A stretch of 64,000 bases of DNA from Pseudomonas sp. 8O (GTDB lineage: Bacteria > Pseudomonadota > Gammaproteobacteria > Pseudomonadales > Pseudomonadaceae): the NCBI RefSeq assembly GCF_902506495.1, contig NZ_LR733264.1:2000900-2064899 (forward strand), read 5' to 3'. The position numbers were made by a program, and so were the translations under genes. The notes under the pieces are model-generated. The model was not told the origin of the DNA, ran no database searches, and saw nothing but the letters and a program-made list of their open reading frames with translations. Shown in pieces: positions 1 to 9,286 of the stretch (position 1 is its first letter; each line of letters starts with the position of its first letter).

Positions 1-1
1 C

Positions 2-298
2 TACGATCGCTACCGCCGCCAGCGTCTGGAGCAGGCCTACCTGGAGCGACTGGCGCTGCTGCCCGAAGAGTTCGCCCCCTCGCCCGAGGAGAAGATCCTC
101 CTGTTGGAAGCGCTTACCAGCATCGACCGCACGCTTTCAGACCTGCCCCTGGCAGTGAAACAGGCGTTTCTCTACAGCCAGCTCGATGGTTTTTCCTATG
201 CAGAGATCGGCCGGCGCCTTGGTGTCTCCGAGCGTACGGTGGGCCGCTACATGACCCAGGCCATTCGCCAGTGCTGGCTGAGCGGTATGCAGCCGTGA
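2..298 (+). CDS. FecI-type ECF sigma factor, C-terminal part (cut by window start)
   Basis: The open frame enters from the left edge and ends at a TGA at 296-298, giving about 98 residues. They cover the end of the sigma-2 region (RYRRQRLEQAYLERL) and a complete sigma-4 region, with a helix-turn-helix around FSYAEIGRRLGVSERTVGRYM. It closely resembles the second sigma factor of this window (4111-4629). FecI-type sigma factors direct RNA polymerase to the promoter of the adjacent TonB receptor when the cognate anti-sigma factor relays a siderophore signal. The following fecR-like gene overlaps it by 4 bp, so the two are translationally coupled. Its own promoter lies outside the window. Confidence 0.93.
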   Translation, partial: YDRYRRQRLEQAYLERLALLPEEFAPSPEEKILLLEALTSIDRTLSDLPLAVKQAFLYSQLDGFSYAEIGRRLGVSERTVGRYMTQAIRQCWLSGMQP

Positions 299-1245
299 AA
301 GGCGAAGCGCTCGACCCCGTCGTCGAACAGGCCATCGACTGGATGGTGTGCTTGCGCTCGGGCCGTGTTGACGTACGTACCGAGGATGCCTTCCAGAACT
401 GGCTGAATGCCGCACCCGGCCATGCCCATACCTGGCAACAGCTGCAGAGTCGGTTGGGCGAGCCCTACGATATCGTGCGCCGCGCGCCGAGCGCCCTGCG
501 CGAGCCCTTGTTGCAACCCACCCATTGCCGCCGCGATGTATTACGTGGGCTGGTTGGTGTCGGCCTGCTCGGTGGCGGCCTCTGGTTGGCGGCGCGCAGC
601 GACAGCGGCCAGGCCCTGCTGGCCGATCTGCATACGGGCACGGGTGAGCGGCGCAACCTGACACTGGCCGATGGCAGCCGTTTGAGCCTGAATGCCGGCA
701 GTGCTGTGGATCTTGATTTCTCCGCCGGGCAACGCTTGCTCCGCCTGCGTCGCGGAGCACTGGTGGTGCAGGTGGCGACAGATCCGTCGCGGCCTTTCAT
801 CGTGCGTACCGAGCAAGGTGATGCACGCGCACTGGGTACCCGCTTTCTGGTCGAGCGCCAGGACGAGTCGACCCGTGTGGTGGTGCTGGAGCACTCCGTG
901 CGGGTCTCCCTGCCCACGGGCAGCCAGCTCGACCTGCAGGAGGGGCAGTCCGCTGTACTGCACGCGGCACGCATCGAGCGTCTCGACAGCGACCAGCGCT
1001 TCCGTGCCGACTGGCAGGAGGGCCAGCTCAGCGTGCTTGATGAGCCGCTGGATGCGGTGATCGAGGCCCTGAGGCCTTATCGTCGCGGTCTTCTGCGCCT
1101 CGACCCACAGATACGCAACCTGCGGGTGCAGGGCGTATTCCCACTGGACGACAGCGACCGCGCGTTGAACGCACTGGCTGAGACGCTGCCGCTCAAGATC
1201 GAGCGTTATGGCCCCTGGCTGACCCTGATCAGGCCGCGCGGCTAG
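295..1245 (+). CDS. FecR-family anti-sigma factor / sigma regulator
   Basis: About 316 residues. It has an N-terminal DUF4880-like region (WMVCLRSGRVDVRTEDAFQNWL), one hydrophobic transmembrane segment near residues 85-100 (GLVGVGLLGGGLWLAA), and a periplasmic FecR domain (LADGSRLSLNAGSAVDLDF, ALGTRFLV). FecR proteins sense the N-terminal signalling domain of a TonB receptor and control the partner sigma factor. I chose the GTG at 295, which overlaps the sigma-factor stop (GTGA), because the paralogous pair at 4626 overlaps as ATGA. A GTG at 271 in the same frame is an alternative. The receptor gene follows after 207 bp. Confidence 0.93.
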   Translation: MKGEALDPVVEQAIDWMVCLRSGRVDVRTEDAFQNWLNAAPGHAHTWQQLQSRLGEPYDIVRRAPSALREPLLQPTHCRRDVLRGLVGVGLLGGGLWLAARSDSGQALLADLHTGTGERRNLTLADGSRLSLNAGSAVDLDFSAGQRLLRLRRGALVVQVATDPSRPFIVRTEQGDARALGTRFLVERQDESTRVVVLEHSVRVSLPTGSQLDLQEGQSAVLHAARIERLDSDQRFRADWQEGQLSVLDEPLDAVIEALRPYRRGLLRLDPQIRNLRVQGVFPLDDSDRALNALAETLPLKIERYGPWLTLIRPRG

Positions 1246-1371
1246 GAGCCAGGCCGTACAAGGTGCTGAAGCGGTTGCCGGATGATCGATCCAGACGGCG
1301 GTGGCGCAAGCAGATCGCCGACTTGTCCACGAATGTGAATACAGACCTCATGATCAGCCCGGGAAAAGAAT

Positions 1372-1400
1372 GAAAACTCTTCGCATCCGTGTCCGGTTTT
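1372..1400 (+). promoter_or_regulatory. candidate FecI-type promoter of the first receptor
   Basis: GAAAA at 1372-1376 followed by GTGTCCGGTTTT ending at 1400, 52 bp before the receptor start. A similar arrangement (GAAAA ... TTGTCGGTTTT) lies at 5687-5717, 63 bp before the second receptor. The resemblance is visible; its role as -35/-10 elements for the adjacent sigma factors is inference. Confidence 0.35.
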
Positions 1401-1452
1401 CATATTTCGCGGCACCTCTCTCCTGACGACACACATATTCAGGAGAATTTCC

Positions 1453-3876
1453 GTGCTCAAACCCTGGCCACTCGCCCTGGCAATCGCGCTTGCCTCCGGC
1501 CTGCCGCTTGCCATTGCTCATGCCGAATCTACCGTGCAACAGCAGGTGCTGACCTTCGATCTAGCCGCCGCCAGCCTGGGCGAAACGCTCAACGCCATTG
1601 CCCGCCAAAGTGGCCAGGTGATCTCTCTCGATCCGCAACTGGTCAGCGGCAAACGGGCGTCTGCCGTACGCGGTACGATGACCGCCCAGCAGGCCATGCA
1701 ACAGGCGTTGGCAGGCAGTGGGCTGCAATTGGTGGTGACTGCCGGTGGCAATTTGAGCGTGCAGCCCCAAGCAGATAACGCCGACGTACTGGAGCTCGGC
1801 GCCATGACCGTGAATGCAGCTCAACTGAGCGCAACCACCGAAGCCAGCGGCTCCTACACCTCCAATGCCGTGTCGCTGGGCAAAGGCGTGCAACGCCTGA
1901 AGGACATCCCACAGTCGATTACTGTGGTGACCCGCAAGCAAATGGATGATCAGAACACCCAGACGATCTCCGAACTGGTCAGCCGCACCCCAGGACTGAC
2001 CGCGACCCGCTCACCGGGTTCGGGTCTGTTCATCTACTCCCGTGGTTTCAGCATCGACACCTTGCAGTACGACGGCGTGCCGATCCCGCGCAACACCTAC
2101 TCGCTGGGGAGCTACCTTACCGAAGACCTTGTTTTTTACGATCGTGTCGAGGTACTGCGTGGCCCAGCTGCGCTGTTGCAAGGCGGCGACAGCCCAGGCG
2201 GTGCCATGAACCTGGTGCGCAAGCGTGGCCAGCAGCAGGCCGCAGTCACTCTTACCGGCAAGGCGGGCTCATGGGATCGCTATGGTCTTCAGGTGGATGC
2301 TGGCGGGCCTCTGAATGACAGCGGCACGCTGCGTGGTCGTACCGTGGTCAGCTACAACGACAGCGACTCCTTCATCGACTACGTAGGTGGCTGGAACCAG
2401 ACGGTCTATGCCGCAGTGGACTATGACTTCACCCCGGATCTCACCGTGGGTGTCGGCGTCGCCAACCAGAAGGGCCATTCGCGCCCGGCGATGCTCGGCG
2501 TGCCCCGCTACGCCAATGGTGGCGACCCGGGTTGGTCGCGTTCGACCTATGTCGGTGCCGACTGGAACCGCTCCAACAACGACCAGACCAGCGTCTTTCT
2601 CGATACCGCCTATCGCATTAACGACAACTGGCAGGTCAAGGCCGCCAGCGTCTACATGAGCGAACATAACGGCGCCACCTACCAGGCCCTGTGGGATGCC
2701 TTGCCGACCAACGGCTCGACCGACAACACCTACATCGACTGGAGCACCGACTTCACTACCCACAGCAAGGGCCTCGATCTCTACCTGGATGGCGAGTTCA
2801 CCGGCTTTGGCTTCGAGCAGACCTTCCTGCTGGGCGCCAACTACTCGCGCATCAACACCGACGACCGCTGGGCTCGTGCCCCGACGTTCGGCGCCGACTC
2901 GTCCAACGTTGACCATCATCGGCCAATGCCGAGCATCTACGACCTGGCCAATCGTGGCCGTGGAGAAACGCCCCAGTATGAGGTGGAGCAGAAAGGCCTG
3001 TACTCGCGCTGGTCGATCAACCTGACCGATCCACTGAAACTGATCGTGGGCGCGCGCGTCAGCTGGTACGACTACAGCTACGGGTCGGAAAACTTCGACG
3101 GCAGCAATCCCAGCGAAACCACCACCAAGAGCACCGGCAAGGTCTCGCCCTACGCGGGCCTGGTCTATGAACTGGATCAGCAGTGGTCGGTGTACGCCAG
3201 CTACACCGATGTGTTCCAACCACAGAGCACACTCGCCTCGCCGACCTCGGTGGTCGAACCGATCATTGGCACCAACTACGAGTTGGGACTCAAGGGCGAA
3301 CTGCTGGATGGCGCCGTAAACACCTCGATCGCCCTGTTCCGTTACGACCATGAAAACCGTGCCGTACAAAACCGTAACGGACCGATGGATTGCAACGGCT
3401 GGTACTGCTCGACGGCGTCGGGCAAGGTGCGCAGCCAGGGCCTGGAAGCGCAGATCAGCGGTGAAGTGCTGAGCGGCCTGCAGGTGATGGCCGGTTACGT
3501 CTTCAACACCACCCGCTATCTGGAAGACGGCACCTACAAGGACAAGGTCTTCAGTACCTGGACGCCCAAGCACCAGCTCAAGCTGTGGGCTGACTACACC
3601 TTGCCAGGTGACTGGAGCCGCACCTCGGTGGGTCTGGGTACCACGGCCGTCAGCGGCACCACGTCCTATGACCATGTGTTCGACCTGCCCGGTTACACCG
3701 TCTGGGATGCGCGGGTGGCCTACAAGGTCAGCGACGAGATCAGCGTGGCAGCCAACCTGAACAACCTGCTCGACAAGAAGTACTACGTGCCTGCGTACAG
3801 CACCATCGACTACAACAACTACTATGGCGAGCCGCGCAACGTGATGTTTAGCGTCCAGTACACGCCGGAGTTCTGA
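1453..3876 (+). CDS. TonB-dependent siderophore receptor with STN signalling domain
   Basis: 807 residues; GTG start with AGGAGA just upstream. A signal peptide (PWPLALAIALASGLPLAIAHA) is followed by an STN/secretin-like domain (about residues 35-100, FDLAAASLGETLNAIARQSGQ), a TonB box region, a plug (SIDTLQYDGVPI, VLRGPAALLQGGDSPGGAMNLVRKR) and a 22-strand-type barrel ending in the aromatic VQYTPEF. The protein sits in the outer membrane and imports a ferric siderophore using TonB energy. The STN domain marks it as a transducer that signals to the FecR and FecI proteins encoded just upstream. The sequence resembles FpvA/FhuE/FoxA-type receptors, but the ligand cannot be told. A long antisense frame in this gene is a shadow. 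Confidence 0.95.
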   Translation: MLKPWPLALAIALASGLPLAIAHAESTVQQQVLTFDLAAASLGETLNAIARQSGQVISLDPQLVSGKRASAVRGTMTAQQAMQQALAGSGLQLVVTAGGNLSVQPQADNADVLELGAMTVNAAQLSATTEASGSYTSNAVSLGKGVQRLKDIPQSITVVTRKQMDDQNTQTISELVSRTPGLTATRSPGSGLFIYSRGFSIDTLQYDGVPIPRNTYSLGSYLTEDLVFYDRVEVLRGPAALLQGGDSPGGAMNLVRKRGQQQAAVTLTGKAGSWDRYGLQVDAGGPLNDSGTLRGRTVVSYNDSDSFIDYVGGWNQTVYAAVDYDFTPDLTVGVGVANQKGHSRPAMLGVPRYANGGDPGWSRSTYVGADWNRSNNDQTSVFLDTAYRINDNWQVKAASVYMSEHNGATYQALWDALPTNGSTDNTYIDWSTDFTTHSKGLDLYLDGEFTGFGFEQTFLLGANYSRINTDDRWARAPTFGADSSNVDHHRPMPSIYDLANRGRGETPQYEVEQKGLYSRWSINLTDPLKLIVGARVSWYDYSYGSENFDGSNPSETTTKSTGKVSPYAGLVYELDQQWSVYASYTDVFQPQSTLASPTSVVEPIIGTNYELGLKGELLDGAVNTSIALFRYDHENRAVQNRNGPMDCNGWYCSTASGKVRSQGLEAQISGEVLSGLQVMAGYVFNTTRYLEDGTYKDKVFSTWTPKHQLKLWADYTLPGDWSRTSVGLGTTAVSGTTSYDHVFDLPGYTVWDARVAYKVSDEISVAANLNNLLDKKYYVPAYSTIDYNNYYGEPRNVMFSVQYTPEF

Positions 3877-3913
3877 GCCGTAGAGGCATCGACTGACGAG
3901 TATTGATCGTCGA

Positions 3914-3940
3914 TCGTTCCCACGCTCTGCGTGGGAACGA
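3914..3940. repeat. perfect 12-bp inverted repeat (GTTCCCACGC type)
   Basis: Arms 3914-3925 and 3929-3940 (TCGTTCCCACGC / GCGTGGGAACGA) with a TCT loop. It lies 38 bp after the first receptor gene and could fold as a transcript-end hairpin. The core is a repeat type common between genes in Pseudomonas. Confidence 0.8.
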
Positions 3941-4070
3941 AGCCCAGGGCGCTCCGCGCCCGTGCGCTATACGAGAGAAACCACCCACAGCGCCCTGGCA
4001 CAGCCGTCCGAATATTCAGCCAATTCTCACTGCAGCTGTTCCCAAACCCGTGGCGCCTCCATACAATCGC

Positions 4071-4084
4071 GATCAATTCTTATC
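4071..4084 (+). promoter_or_regulatory. candidate Fur box before the second sigma factor
   Basis: GATCAATTCTTATC at 4071-4084 resembles the inverted-repeat Fur consensus (GATAATGATTCTCATTATC type). It is centred about 33 bp before the GTG start of the FecI-like gene. Iron repression of such sigma genes by Fur is the family rule. The match is imperfect. Confidence 0.4.
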
Positions 4085-4110
4085 TGCATCGGCGCGCCAG
4101 GGAGTTTCGG

Positions 4111-4629
4111 GTGTCCAGCGTTCTGCCGCCTTCATCGCTGCACGATGACGTACACAGGCTTTACAACAATCACCATGGTTGGCTGCAAGGCTGGCTACGC
4201 CGCCGCCTGGGCGATCGTGAACGGGCCGCCGATATTGCCCAGGACACCTTCCTCCGCCTGCTGGTAACACGGCGCATGCCGCAACACGGCGAAGGCCGCC
4301 GCTTCCTCGCGCAGATCGCCCGCAACCTGATCATCGACCAGTGGCGCCGTCAGCGTATTGAACAGGCCTATCTGGAAAGCCTCGCCGCTCTGCCGGAACC
4401 GGAAACCCCGTCGCTGGAGACCCGTGCCATGGTCATCGAAACCCTGATGCAGATCGACGCTATGCTCGACGGCATGCCGGCCAAGGTGCGCGAGGCCTTC
4501 CTACTGTCGCAGTTCGAGGGGCTGACTTATCCACAGATCGCCGAGCGCCTCGAAGTCAGCGTCAGCTCGGTGCAGAAGTACATGCTGCGCGCCATCGCAG
4601 CCTGCTATCAGGTGCTCTACGCCGAATGA
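4111..4629 (+). CDS. FecI-type ECF sigma factor
   Basis: 172 residues from a GTG at 4111, preceded by AGGGAG at good spacing. The frame stays open upstream, but there is no ribosome site there and the upstream residues do not resemble a sigma factor. Sigma-2 (HRLYNNHHGWLQGWLRRRLGDRERAADIAQDTFLRLL) and sigma-4 (LTYPQIAERLEVSVSSVQKYM) are both intact. It should drive the receptor at 5781 under control of the FecR-like protein whose start codon overlaps its stop (ATGA). It is a paralogue of the sigma factor at the left edge of the window. Confidence 0.93.
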   Translation: MSSVLPPSSLHDDVHRLYNNHHGWLQGWLRRRLGDRERAADIAQDTFLRLLVTRRMPQHGEGRRFLAQIARNLIIDQWRRQRIEQAYLESLAALPEPETPSLETRAMVIETLMQIDAMLDGMPAKVREAFLLSQFEGLTYPQIAERLEVSVSSVQKYMLRAIAACYQVLYAE

Positions 4630-5582
4630 AAACCGCCCAGGACGCGCCCATCGCTCCCGCCATCGTCGAGCAGGCCAGCCACTGGCTGATGCTGCGCTGG
4701 GGCGGCGAACTGGATGATGAACAGCAGCGCCGTTTTACCGAGTGGCAGGCCGCCGACCTGGAGCACAACCGTGCCTGGCAGCGCCTGGAGCAACTGCAAA
4801 GCACCCTGACCGGCGTACCGAGCGACACCGCCCACGCCGTCTTGCGTGAAATGCCCGATGCCCGCAGGCGGCAGGCACTCAAACTGCTCGGAGCGCTACT
4901 GGTAACCGGCGGCAGCGGTTTCCTCGCCCACTCGCAACTGCCCTGGCGCGAGGCCATGGCCGACCTGCGCAGCGGCACTGGCGAACGCCTGCAACGCACC
5001 TTGCCGGATGGCAGCCGACTGAGCCTGAACAGCGGCAGCGCGGTGGACATCCTGTTCAGCGCGAGCGAGCGACGCATCCGCTTGCTCGACGGCGAACTGC
5101 TGCTCGACAGCGGCCACGATGCGACCCATCGTCCGCTGATCGTGGAAACCGCCGCCGGGGAGATCCAGGCGCTGGGCACACGCTTCTCGGTGTACCAGCA
5201 GGGCGGCGGCAGCCAGGTCGAACTGTTCGAGGGCCAGCTGGAATTGCGTCCACGGCATGCACCGCCAGTGCGCCTGCAAGCCGGACAAAGTCGCTGGTTC
5301 TCCGCCACGCGCCTGGGTGAGGTTGCTCCGGCAAACGCCAACGCCATCGCTTGGAACGACAGCCGCTTGATCGCTGAGCGCATGCCACTGGGCCAGTTTA
5401 TCGCTGAGCTGTCACGCCATCGCCCTGGTGTGTTGCGCTGCGACCCGGCAGTCGCCAGCCTGCCGCTGACTGGCGTATTCCCCCTGGCCGACACCGACCG
5501 GGTGCTGACGGCGCTGCAGCAGTCGCTGCCGGTCAGGGTGCACAGCCTGACGCGCTACTGGGTCACGGTAGGGCCGGCGTAG
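4626..5582 (+). CDS. FecR-family anti-sigma factor / sigma regulator
   Basis: 318 residues. A cytoplasmic DUF4880-like N-terminus (HWLMLRWGGELDDEQQRRFTEWQ), a transmembrane stretch around residues 85-100 (LKLLGALLVTGGSGFLAH), then the periplasmic FecR domain (TLPDGSRLSLNSGSAVDILFS, ALGTRFSVYQQ) and a C-terminal STN-like end (LTGVFPLADTDRVLTALQQSL). It aligns along its length with the FecR protein at 295-1245. The start codon overlaps the sigma-factor stop by 4 bp. It presumably relays occupancy of the receptor encoded 198 bp downstream. Confidence 0.93.
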   Translation: MKTAQDAPIAPAIVEQASHWLMLRWGGELDDEQQRRFTEWQAADLEHNRAWQRLEQLQSTLTGVPSDTAHAVLREMPDARRRQALKLLGALLVTGGSGFLAHSQLPWREAMADLRSGTGERLQRTLPDGSRLSLNSGSAVDILFSASERRIRLLDGELLLDSGHDATHRPLIVETAAGEIQALGTRFSVYQQGGGSQVELFEGQLELRPRHAPPVRLQAGQSRWFSATRLGEVAPANANAIAWNDSRLIAERMPLGQFIAELSRHRPGVLRCDPAVASLPLTGVFPLADTDRVLTALQQSLPVRVHSLTRYWVTVGPA

Positions 5583-5608
5583 AAGCCTTCCCCGGAGACA
5601 GCGCAACC

Positions 5609-5631
5609 GTGGGAGGAGCTTTAGCCGCGAC
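5609..5631. repeat. GTGGGAGGAGCTTTAGCCGCGA repeat, single arm
   Basis: One arm of the repeat that occurs as inverted pairs at 30905-30962 and 40231-40298 and as a single arm at 41942. It lies between fecR and the second receptor, upstream of the candidate promoter at 5687. Confidence 0.7.
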
Positions 5632-5686
5632 CGTTACGGGCCTGAAGCGCCTCTCACAAGTGCCTGCTTAAGTGCTGAAGGCGATT

Positions 5687-5717
5687 GAAAAAATTTCTGC
5701 AGACCCTTGTCGGTTTT
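5687..5717 (+). promoter_or_regulatory. candidate FecI-type promoter of the second receptor
   Basis: GAAAA at 5687 and TTGTCGGTTTT ending at 5717, 63 bp before the receptor start. It is the counterpart of the motif at 1372-1400. Assignment to the local sigma factor is inference. Confidence 0.35.
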
Positions 5718-5780
5718 GCCGGCTCGTCCGGGATACCTCTTGAACTTAACCAAGAAGCATTCTCAAGAGGATCATCCAGA

Positions 5781-8222
5781 ATGCCGCATCTGCCCACTTC
5801 GACCCGTTCCCGGCTTAGCCTCGCGGTTCGCCACGCCCTGTTCGCCGGCCTGCTGGCCGGCACTCCGCTGCTCCTCGCCACGCCCATCGTCCAGGCCCAG
5901 CCGGCTGCCAGCGAGCAGGCACGTGCCTACGCCATCCCCGCCGGCCCGCTGGATCAGGCGCTGAACCGTTTTGCCAGCGAAGCCGGCATTCTGCTGTCCG
6001 TCGATGCACAACTTACGGCCGGTAAACGCAGCCCGGGGCTCAATGGCAGTTACTCGGTGGAGGAAGGCTTCCCCCTGCTGCTGGCCGGCACCGGTCTGCG
6101 CCCCCTCAACCAGGGCGGCAATTATGCGTTGGCCTTAGCGGTGCAAGGCGGCGATGCGCTAGAGTTGGCGGCAACCACGGTGACTGGTACTCGGCTTGGC
6201 GCCACCACCGAGGGCACCGGCTCCTACACCACCGGCTCAAGCAACACCGCGACCAAGATGGCCATGAGCCTGCGCGAAACACCGCAGTCGGTCACCGTAC
6301 TGACGCGGCAGAAGATGGACGACCAGAATGTCCAGTCGCTGGACGATGCCGCGCGCACCACCACCGGCATCACCTACACCAAGATCGGTACCGGGCGCTC
6401 CACCTACTACTCGCGCGGCTTCGAGGTCAGCGACCTGCAATTCGACGGTATTCCGAGCAACATCTCGGAAAACTACTCGATGGACGTCATGTCCACGGCG
6501 AACATGGCGATCTACGACCGCGTCGAAATCGTGCGTGGCGCCAACGGTTTACTGCAAGGCACCGGAAACCCCTCCGCGACCATCAATCTGGTGCGCAAGC
6601 GGCCGACGGAGGACTTCCGCCTGGGCGCTGAACTGGGTGCCGGCTCCTGGGACAACTACCGCAGCCAGATCGATGTGTCCGGCCCACTCACCGACAGCGG
6701 CAACATCCGTGGCCGGGCAGTGGCCTACTACAACAACGCCAACAGCTACCGCGATGGCTCGGAGAACGACAACCAGCTGCTGTACATGATCGGCGAAGCC
6801 GACCTGAACGACTCCACCGTGCTCACCCTGGGCGCCAGCGCGCAGAAGGACAACAGCAACGGTTACGACTGGGGCGGCCTGAATACCCGTGCCGACGGCT
6901 CGTTCTATCCACTGTCGCGCTCGACCAACTTGGCCGGCGACTGGGCCTATCTGGATCGCAACAACTACACCCTGTTCGGCGACATCACCCACCATTTCGC
7001 CAACGAGTGGAAGCTGACCCTGGCACTGAACTCGATCTGGTCCGACGCTGGCTTCCTCTCCTCGTACCCGGCGCGCACCAGCGGCGACAACTACCGGCTG
7101 GTGGTGTCCCAGGCCGACTACAAGGATCGCCAAATGGGCGTCGATTTGTACGCTACCGGCCCCTTCGAACTGTTCGGTCGCAAACACCAGCTGATGCTGG
7201 GCGCCAATGATCGCAAGGACGAGTTCGACGTGGGCATCCACACCGCCAGCAACACGCCGACCATCGACATCACCGATTTCGATCACAGCGCAATTCCCGC
7301 ACCCAACCTCAACGCCGCCCAGTCCGACTACGCCTACGTGCGCAAGGAGCGCGGCCTGTATGCCGCCTCGCGCTTCAGCCTCAGCGACGACCTGAGCCTG
7401 ATCATCGGCAGCCGCGCCAGCTGGTCCGACTACAAGGTCGACAGCCCCTACGTGCATGACCAGTACAAGGAGGACGGACGCCTGATTCCCTATGCAGGCG
7501 TGGTGTACGACCTCGACCAAAACCACTCTCTGTACGCCAGCTACACCGAGATCTACAAGACCCAGAGCTATTACAGCGTGGGCGACACGCTGCTCAATCC
7601 GATCGAGGGTGAAAACTACGAATTGGGGCTCAAGGGTGAATATTTCGGCGGCCGCCTCAACACCGCCGTCGCGCTGTTCCAGACCGACCTGCTGAACATG
7701 CCAGAGGCACAGGTGGCGGCCCCAACCTGTGGTGTGACCGGAACGAGCAGATGCTATGAAGAAGGGGCCAAGGTGCGTAACCGCGGCTTCGAGCTGGAAA
7801 TCTCCGGCGAGCCGCTCGAAGGCTGGAACGTCAGTGCCGGCTACACCTACAGCGACCCCGAGTATGTCGGTGGTGCGAGCAAGGGGTCTGACTACTACCG
7901 GCGCATCCCACGCCGCTTGCTGAAGGTGTCGACCAACTACCGCCTGCCCGGCGTGCTGGAGAAGTGGCGCGTAGGGGGCGACGTCTATGCGCAAAGCCAT
8001 ACCGCTGCCGACGTCACCTCATACACCATCGAGCAGGGCGGCTACACGCTGCTCAACCTGTACGCCCACTATCAGATCAACCATCAGTTCAGCGTGCAGT
8101 ACAACCTCAACAACGTCCTGGACAAGAGCTACTACCAGTCGCTGCCAACCTCCAACAACTGGGGCGGCCTGCATTACGGCGACCCGCGCAACTTCAGCCT
8201 GACCCTGCGTTACACCTACTGA
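5781..8222 (+). CDS. TonB-dependent siderophore receptor with STN signalling domain
   Basis: 813 residues from ATG 5781, preceded by AGAGGA. The frame extends to 5685, but the upstream part lacks a ribosome site, while the chosen start gives a proper signal peptide (SLAVRHALFAGLLAGTPLLL). An STN domain (YAIPAGPLDQALNRFASEAGI) precedes the TonB box region, the plug (VEIVRGANGLLQGTGNPSATINLVRKR region) and a barrel ending DPRNFSLTLRYTY. It is the output and probable sensor of the fecI-fecR pair directly upstream. The substrate is likely a ferric hydroxamate or pyoverdine-like siderophore, but the sequence alone does not decide this. Confidence 0.95.
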   Translation: MPHLPTSTRSRLSLAVRHALFAGLLAGTPLLLATPIVQAQPAASEQARAYAIPAGPLDQALNRFASEAGILLSVDAQLTAGKRSPGLNGSYSVEEGFPLLLAGTGLRPLNQGGNYALALAVQGGDALELAATTVTGTRLGATTEGTGSYTTGSSNTATKMAMSLRETPQSVTVLTRQKMDDQNVQSLDDAARTTTGITYTKIGTGRSTYYSRGFEVSDLQFDGIPSNISENYSMDVMSTANMAIYDRVEIVRGANGLLQGTGNPSATINLVRKRPTEDFRLGAELGAGSWDNYRSQIDVSGPLTDSGNIRGRAVAYYNNANSYRDGSENDNQLLYMIGEADLNDSTVLTLGASAQKDNSNGYDWGGLNTRADGSFYPLSRSTNLAGDWAYLDRNNYTLFGDITHHFANEWKLTLALNSIWSDAGFLSSYPARTSGDNYRLVVSQADYKDRQMGVDLYATGPFELFGRKHQLMLGANDRKDEFDVGIHTASNTPTIDITDFDHSAIPAPNLNAAQSDYAYVRKERGLYAASRFSLSDDLSLIIGSRASWSDYKVDSPYVHDQYKEDGRLIPYAGVVYDLDQNHSLYASYTEIYKTQSYYSVGDTLLNPIEGENYELGLKGEYFGGRLNTAVALFQTDLLNMPEAQVAAPTCGVTGTSRCYEEGAKVRNRGFELEISGEPLEGWNVSAGYTYSDPEYVGGASKGSDYYRRIPRRLLKVSTNYRLPGVLEKWRVGGDVYAQSHTAADVTSYTIEQGGYTLLNLYAHYQINHQFSVQYNLNNVLDKSYYQSLPTSNNWGGLHYGDPRNFSLTLRYTY

Positions 8223-8379
8223 GATGGCTTGCCGGGCTCAGAACAATATGGCGACGCCAAGCAAGCCGTAAAGAAGGTGACTGGCCACCCGTGGAAGACC
8301 ACAAAGCGTCTTCCACCATCCCGGCGCCATACCCTGCAACGGTGGATAAGCTGGCGCTGCGGCTGACGGAGCAGTGAGC

Positions 8380-9282
8380 TCAGCCCGAGAAGCTCTCGCT
8401 ACCCAGCTCCGCGCGTAGCCACTCGGCCAGACGTTCGGCGCGCGGATCGCGAGCGCGACCCGGCACCCAGAGCGCCAGCCGCGCAGCGGTTTCGACGAAG
8501 CCCCAGGGCGCGACCAGGCGGCCGGCGGCCAGGTCGTCGGCCACCAGCGGCTGCGGCGCGATGGCCACACCCAGGCCGGCGGCGGCCGCCTCCAGCAGGT
8601 AGTAGAGATGCTCGAAACCCTGCCCCTGTTGCAGCCGTGCCAGCTCCAGACCCTGCGCTGCGGCCCACTGCGGCCAGGCCTGTGGGCGCGAAGCGGTGTG
8701 CAGCAACGGTTCCTCGAGCAGCGCCGCAGCGGGCGCATCGCGCAAACGCGCATAGCCGGCAAAGCGCGGACTGAGCACAGGCCCGATCCGTTCGATATCG
8801 AGCTCATGCACCTGCATGTCCGCCGGCCAGGGCGGCGCGGCGAAGCACAGGGTGGCGTCCACCCCGGGGCGGCGCGGGTCCAGCTCGCCCTCACTGGCCG
8901 ATAGCTGCAGGCGCAGCTCCGGCAGCTCGCGATTGAGGCGATCCAGGCGTGGGATAAACCAGCGTGCCAGCAGGCTACCGGGGCAAGCGAGGACGAAGGG
9001 CGCATCGTCCTGGCGTTGCCGGAGCTCGGCGCAGACCCCACGCAGGCGCTCGAAGGCGTCGCCGGCAGCATCGCGCAAACGCATGCCGGCATCGGTGAGC
9101 TTCACCCCACGACCGTCCTTGTCAAACAAACTGACGCCGAGCTGTTCTTCCAGCGCACGAATCTGCCGACTGATCGCACCATGGGTGACATGCAGCTCCT
9201 CACCCGCACGACTCACACTCTGCAGGCGGGCGGCGGCCTCGAAGGCGCGCAGGGCGTTTAGCAGGGGCAGATCTCGATTCAT
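8380..9282 (-). CDS. trpI: TrpI, LysR-family activator of tryptophan synthase genes
   Basis: 300 residues from ATG at 9282. The N-terminal winged HTH ([39 protein letters not shown]) is followed by a LysR substrate-binding domain ([44 protein letters not shown]). It matches P. aeruginosa TrpI closely in my recollection. TrpI responds to indole-3-glycerol phosphate and activates trpBA. In other pseudomonads it is divergent from and directly adjacent to trpBA; here another gene (9287-9964) lies between. Its stop faces the second receptor gene across a 157-bp gap in which I see nothing clear. Confidence 0.93.
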   Translation of the reverse strand: MNRDLPLLNALRAFEAAARLQSVSRAGEELHVTHGAISRQIRALEEQLGVSLFDKDGRGVKLTDAGMRLRDAAGDAFERLRGVCAELRQRQDDAPFVLACPGSLLARWFIPRLDRLNRELPELRLQLSASEGELDPRRPGVDATLCFAAPPWPADMQVHELDIERIGPVLSPRFAGYARLRDAPAAALLEEPLLHTASRPQAWPQWAAAQGLELARLQQGQGFEHLYYLLEAAAAGLGVAIAPQPLVADDLAAGRLVAPWGFVETAARLALWVPGRARDPRAERLAEWLRAELGSESFSG

Positions 9283-9286
9283 GTCA

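Noticed and set aside
2269..3675. 468-codon open frame on the minus strand
   Set aside because: Antisense shadow of the TonB receptor gene; no family features, composition typical of high-GC antisense frames. The same applies to 6549-8000 and 17780-19105.
8223..8379. Gap between the second receptor and trpI
   Set aside because: Contains a GTGGATAAGC-like fragment but no complete repeat or gene that I can support.
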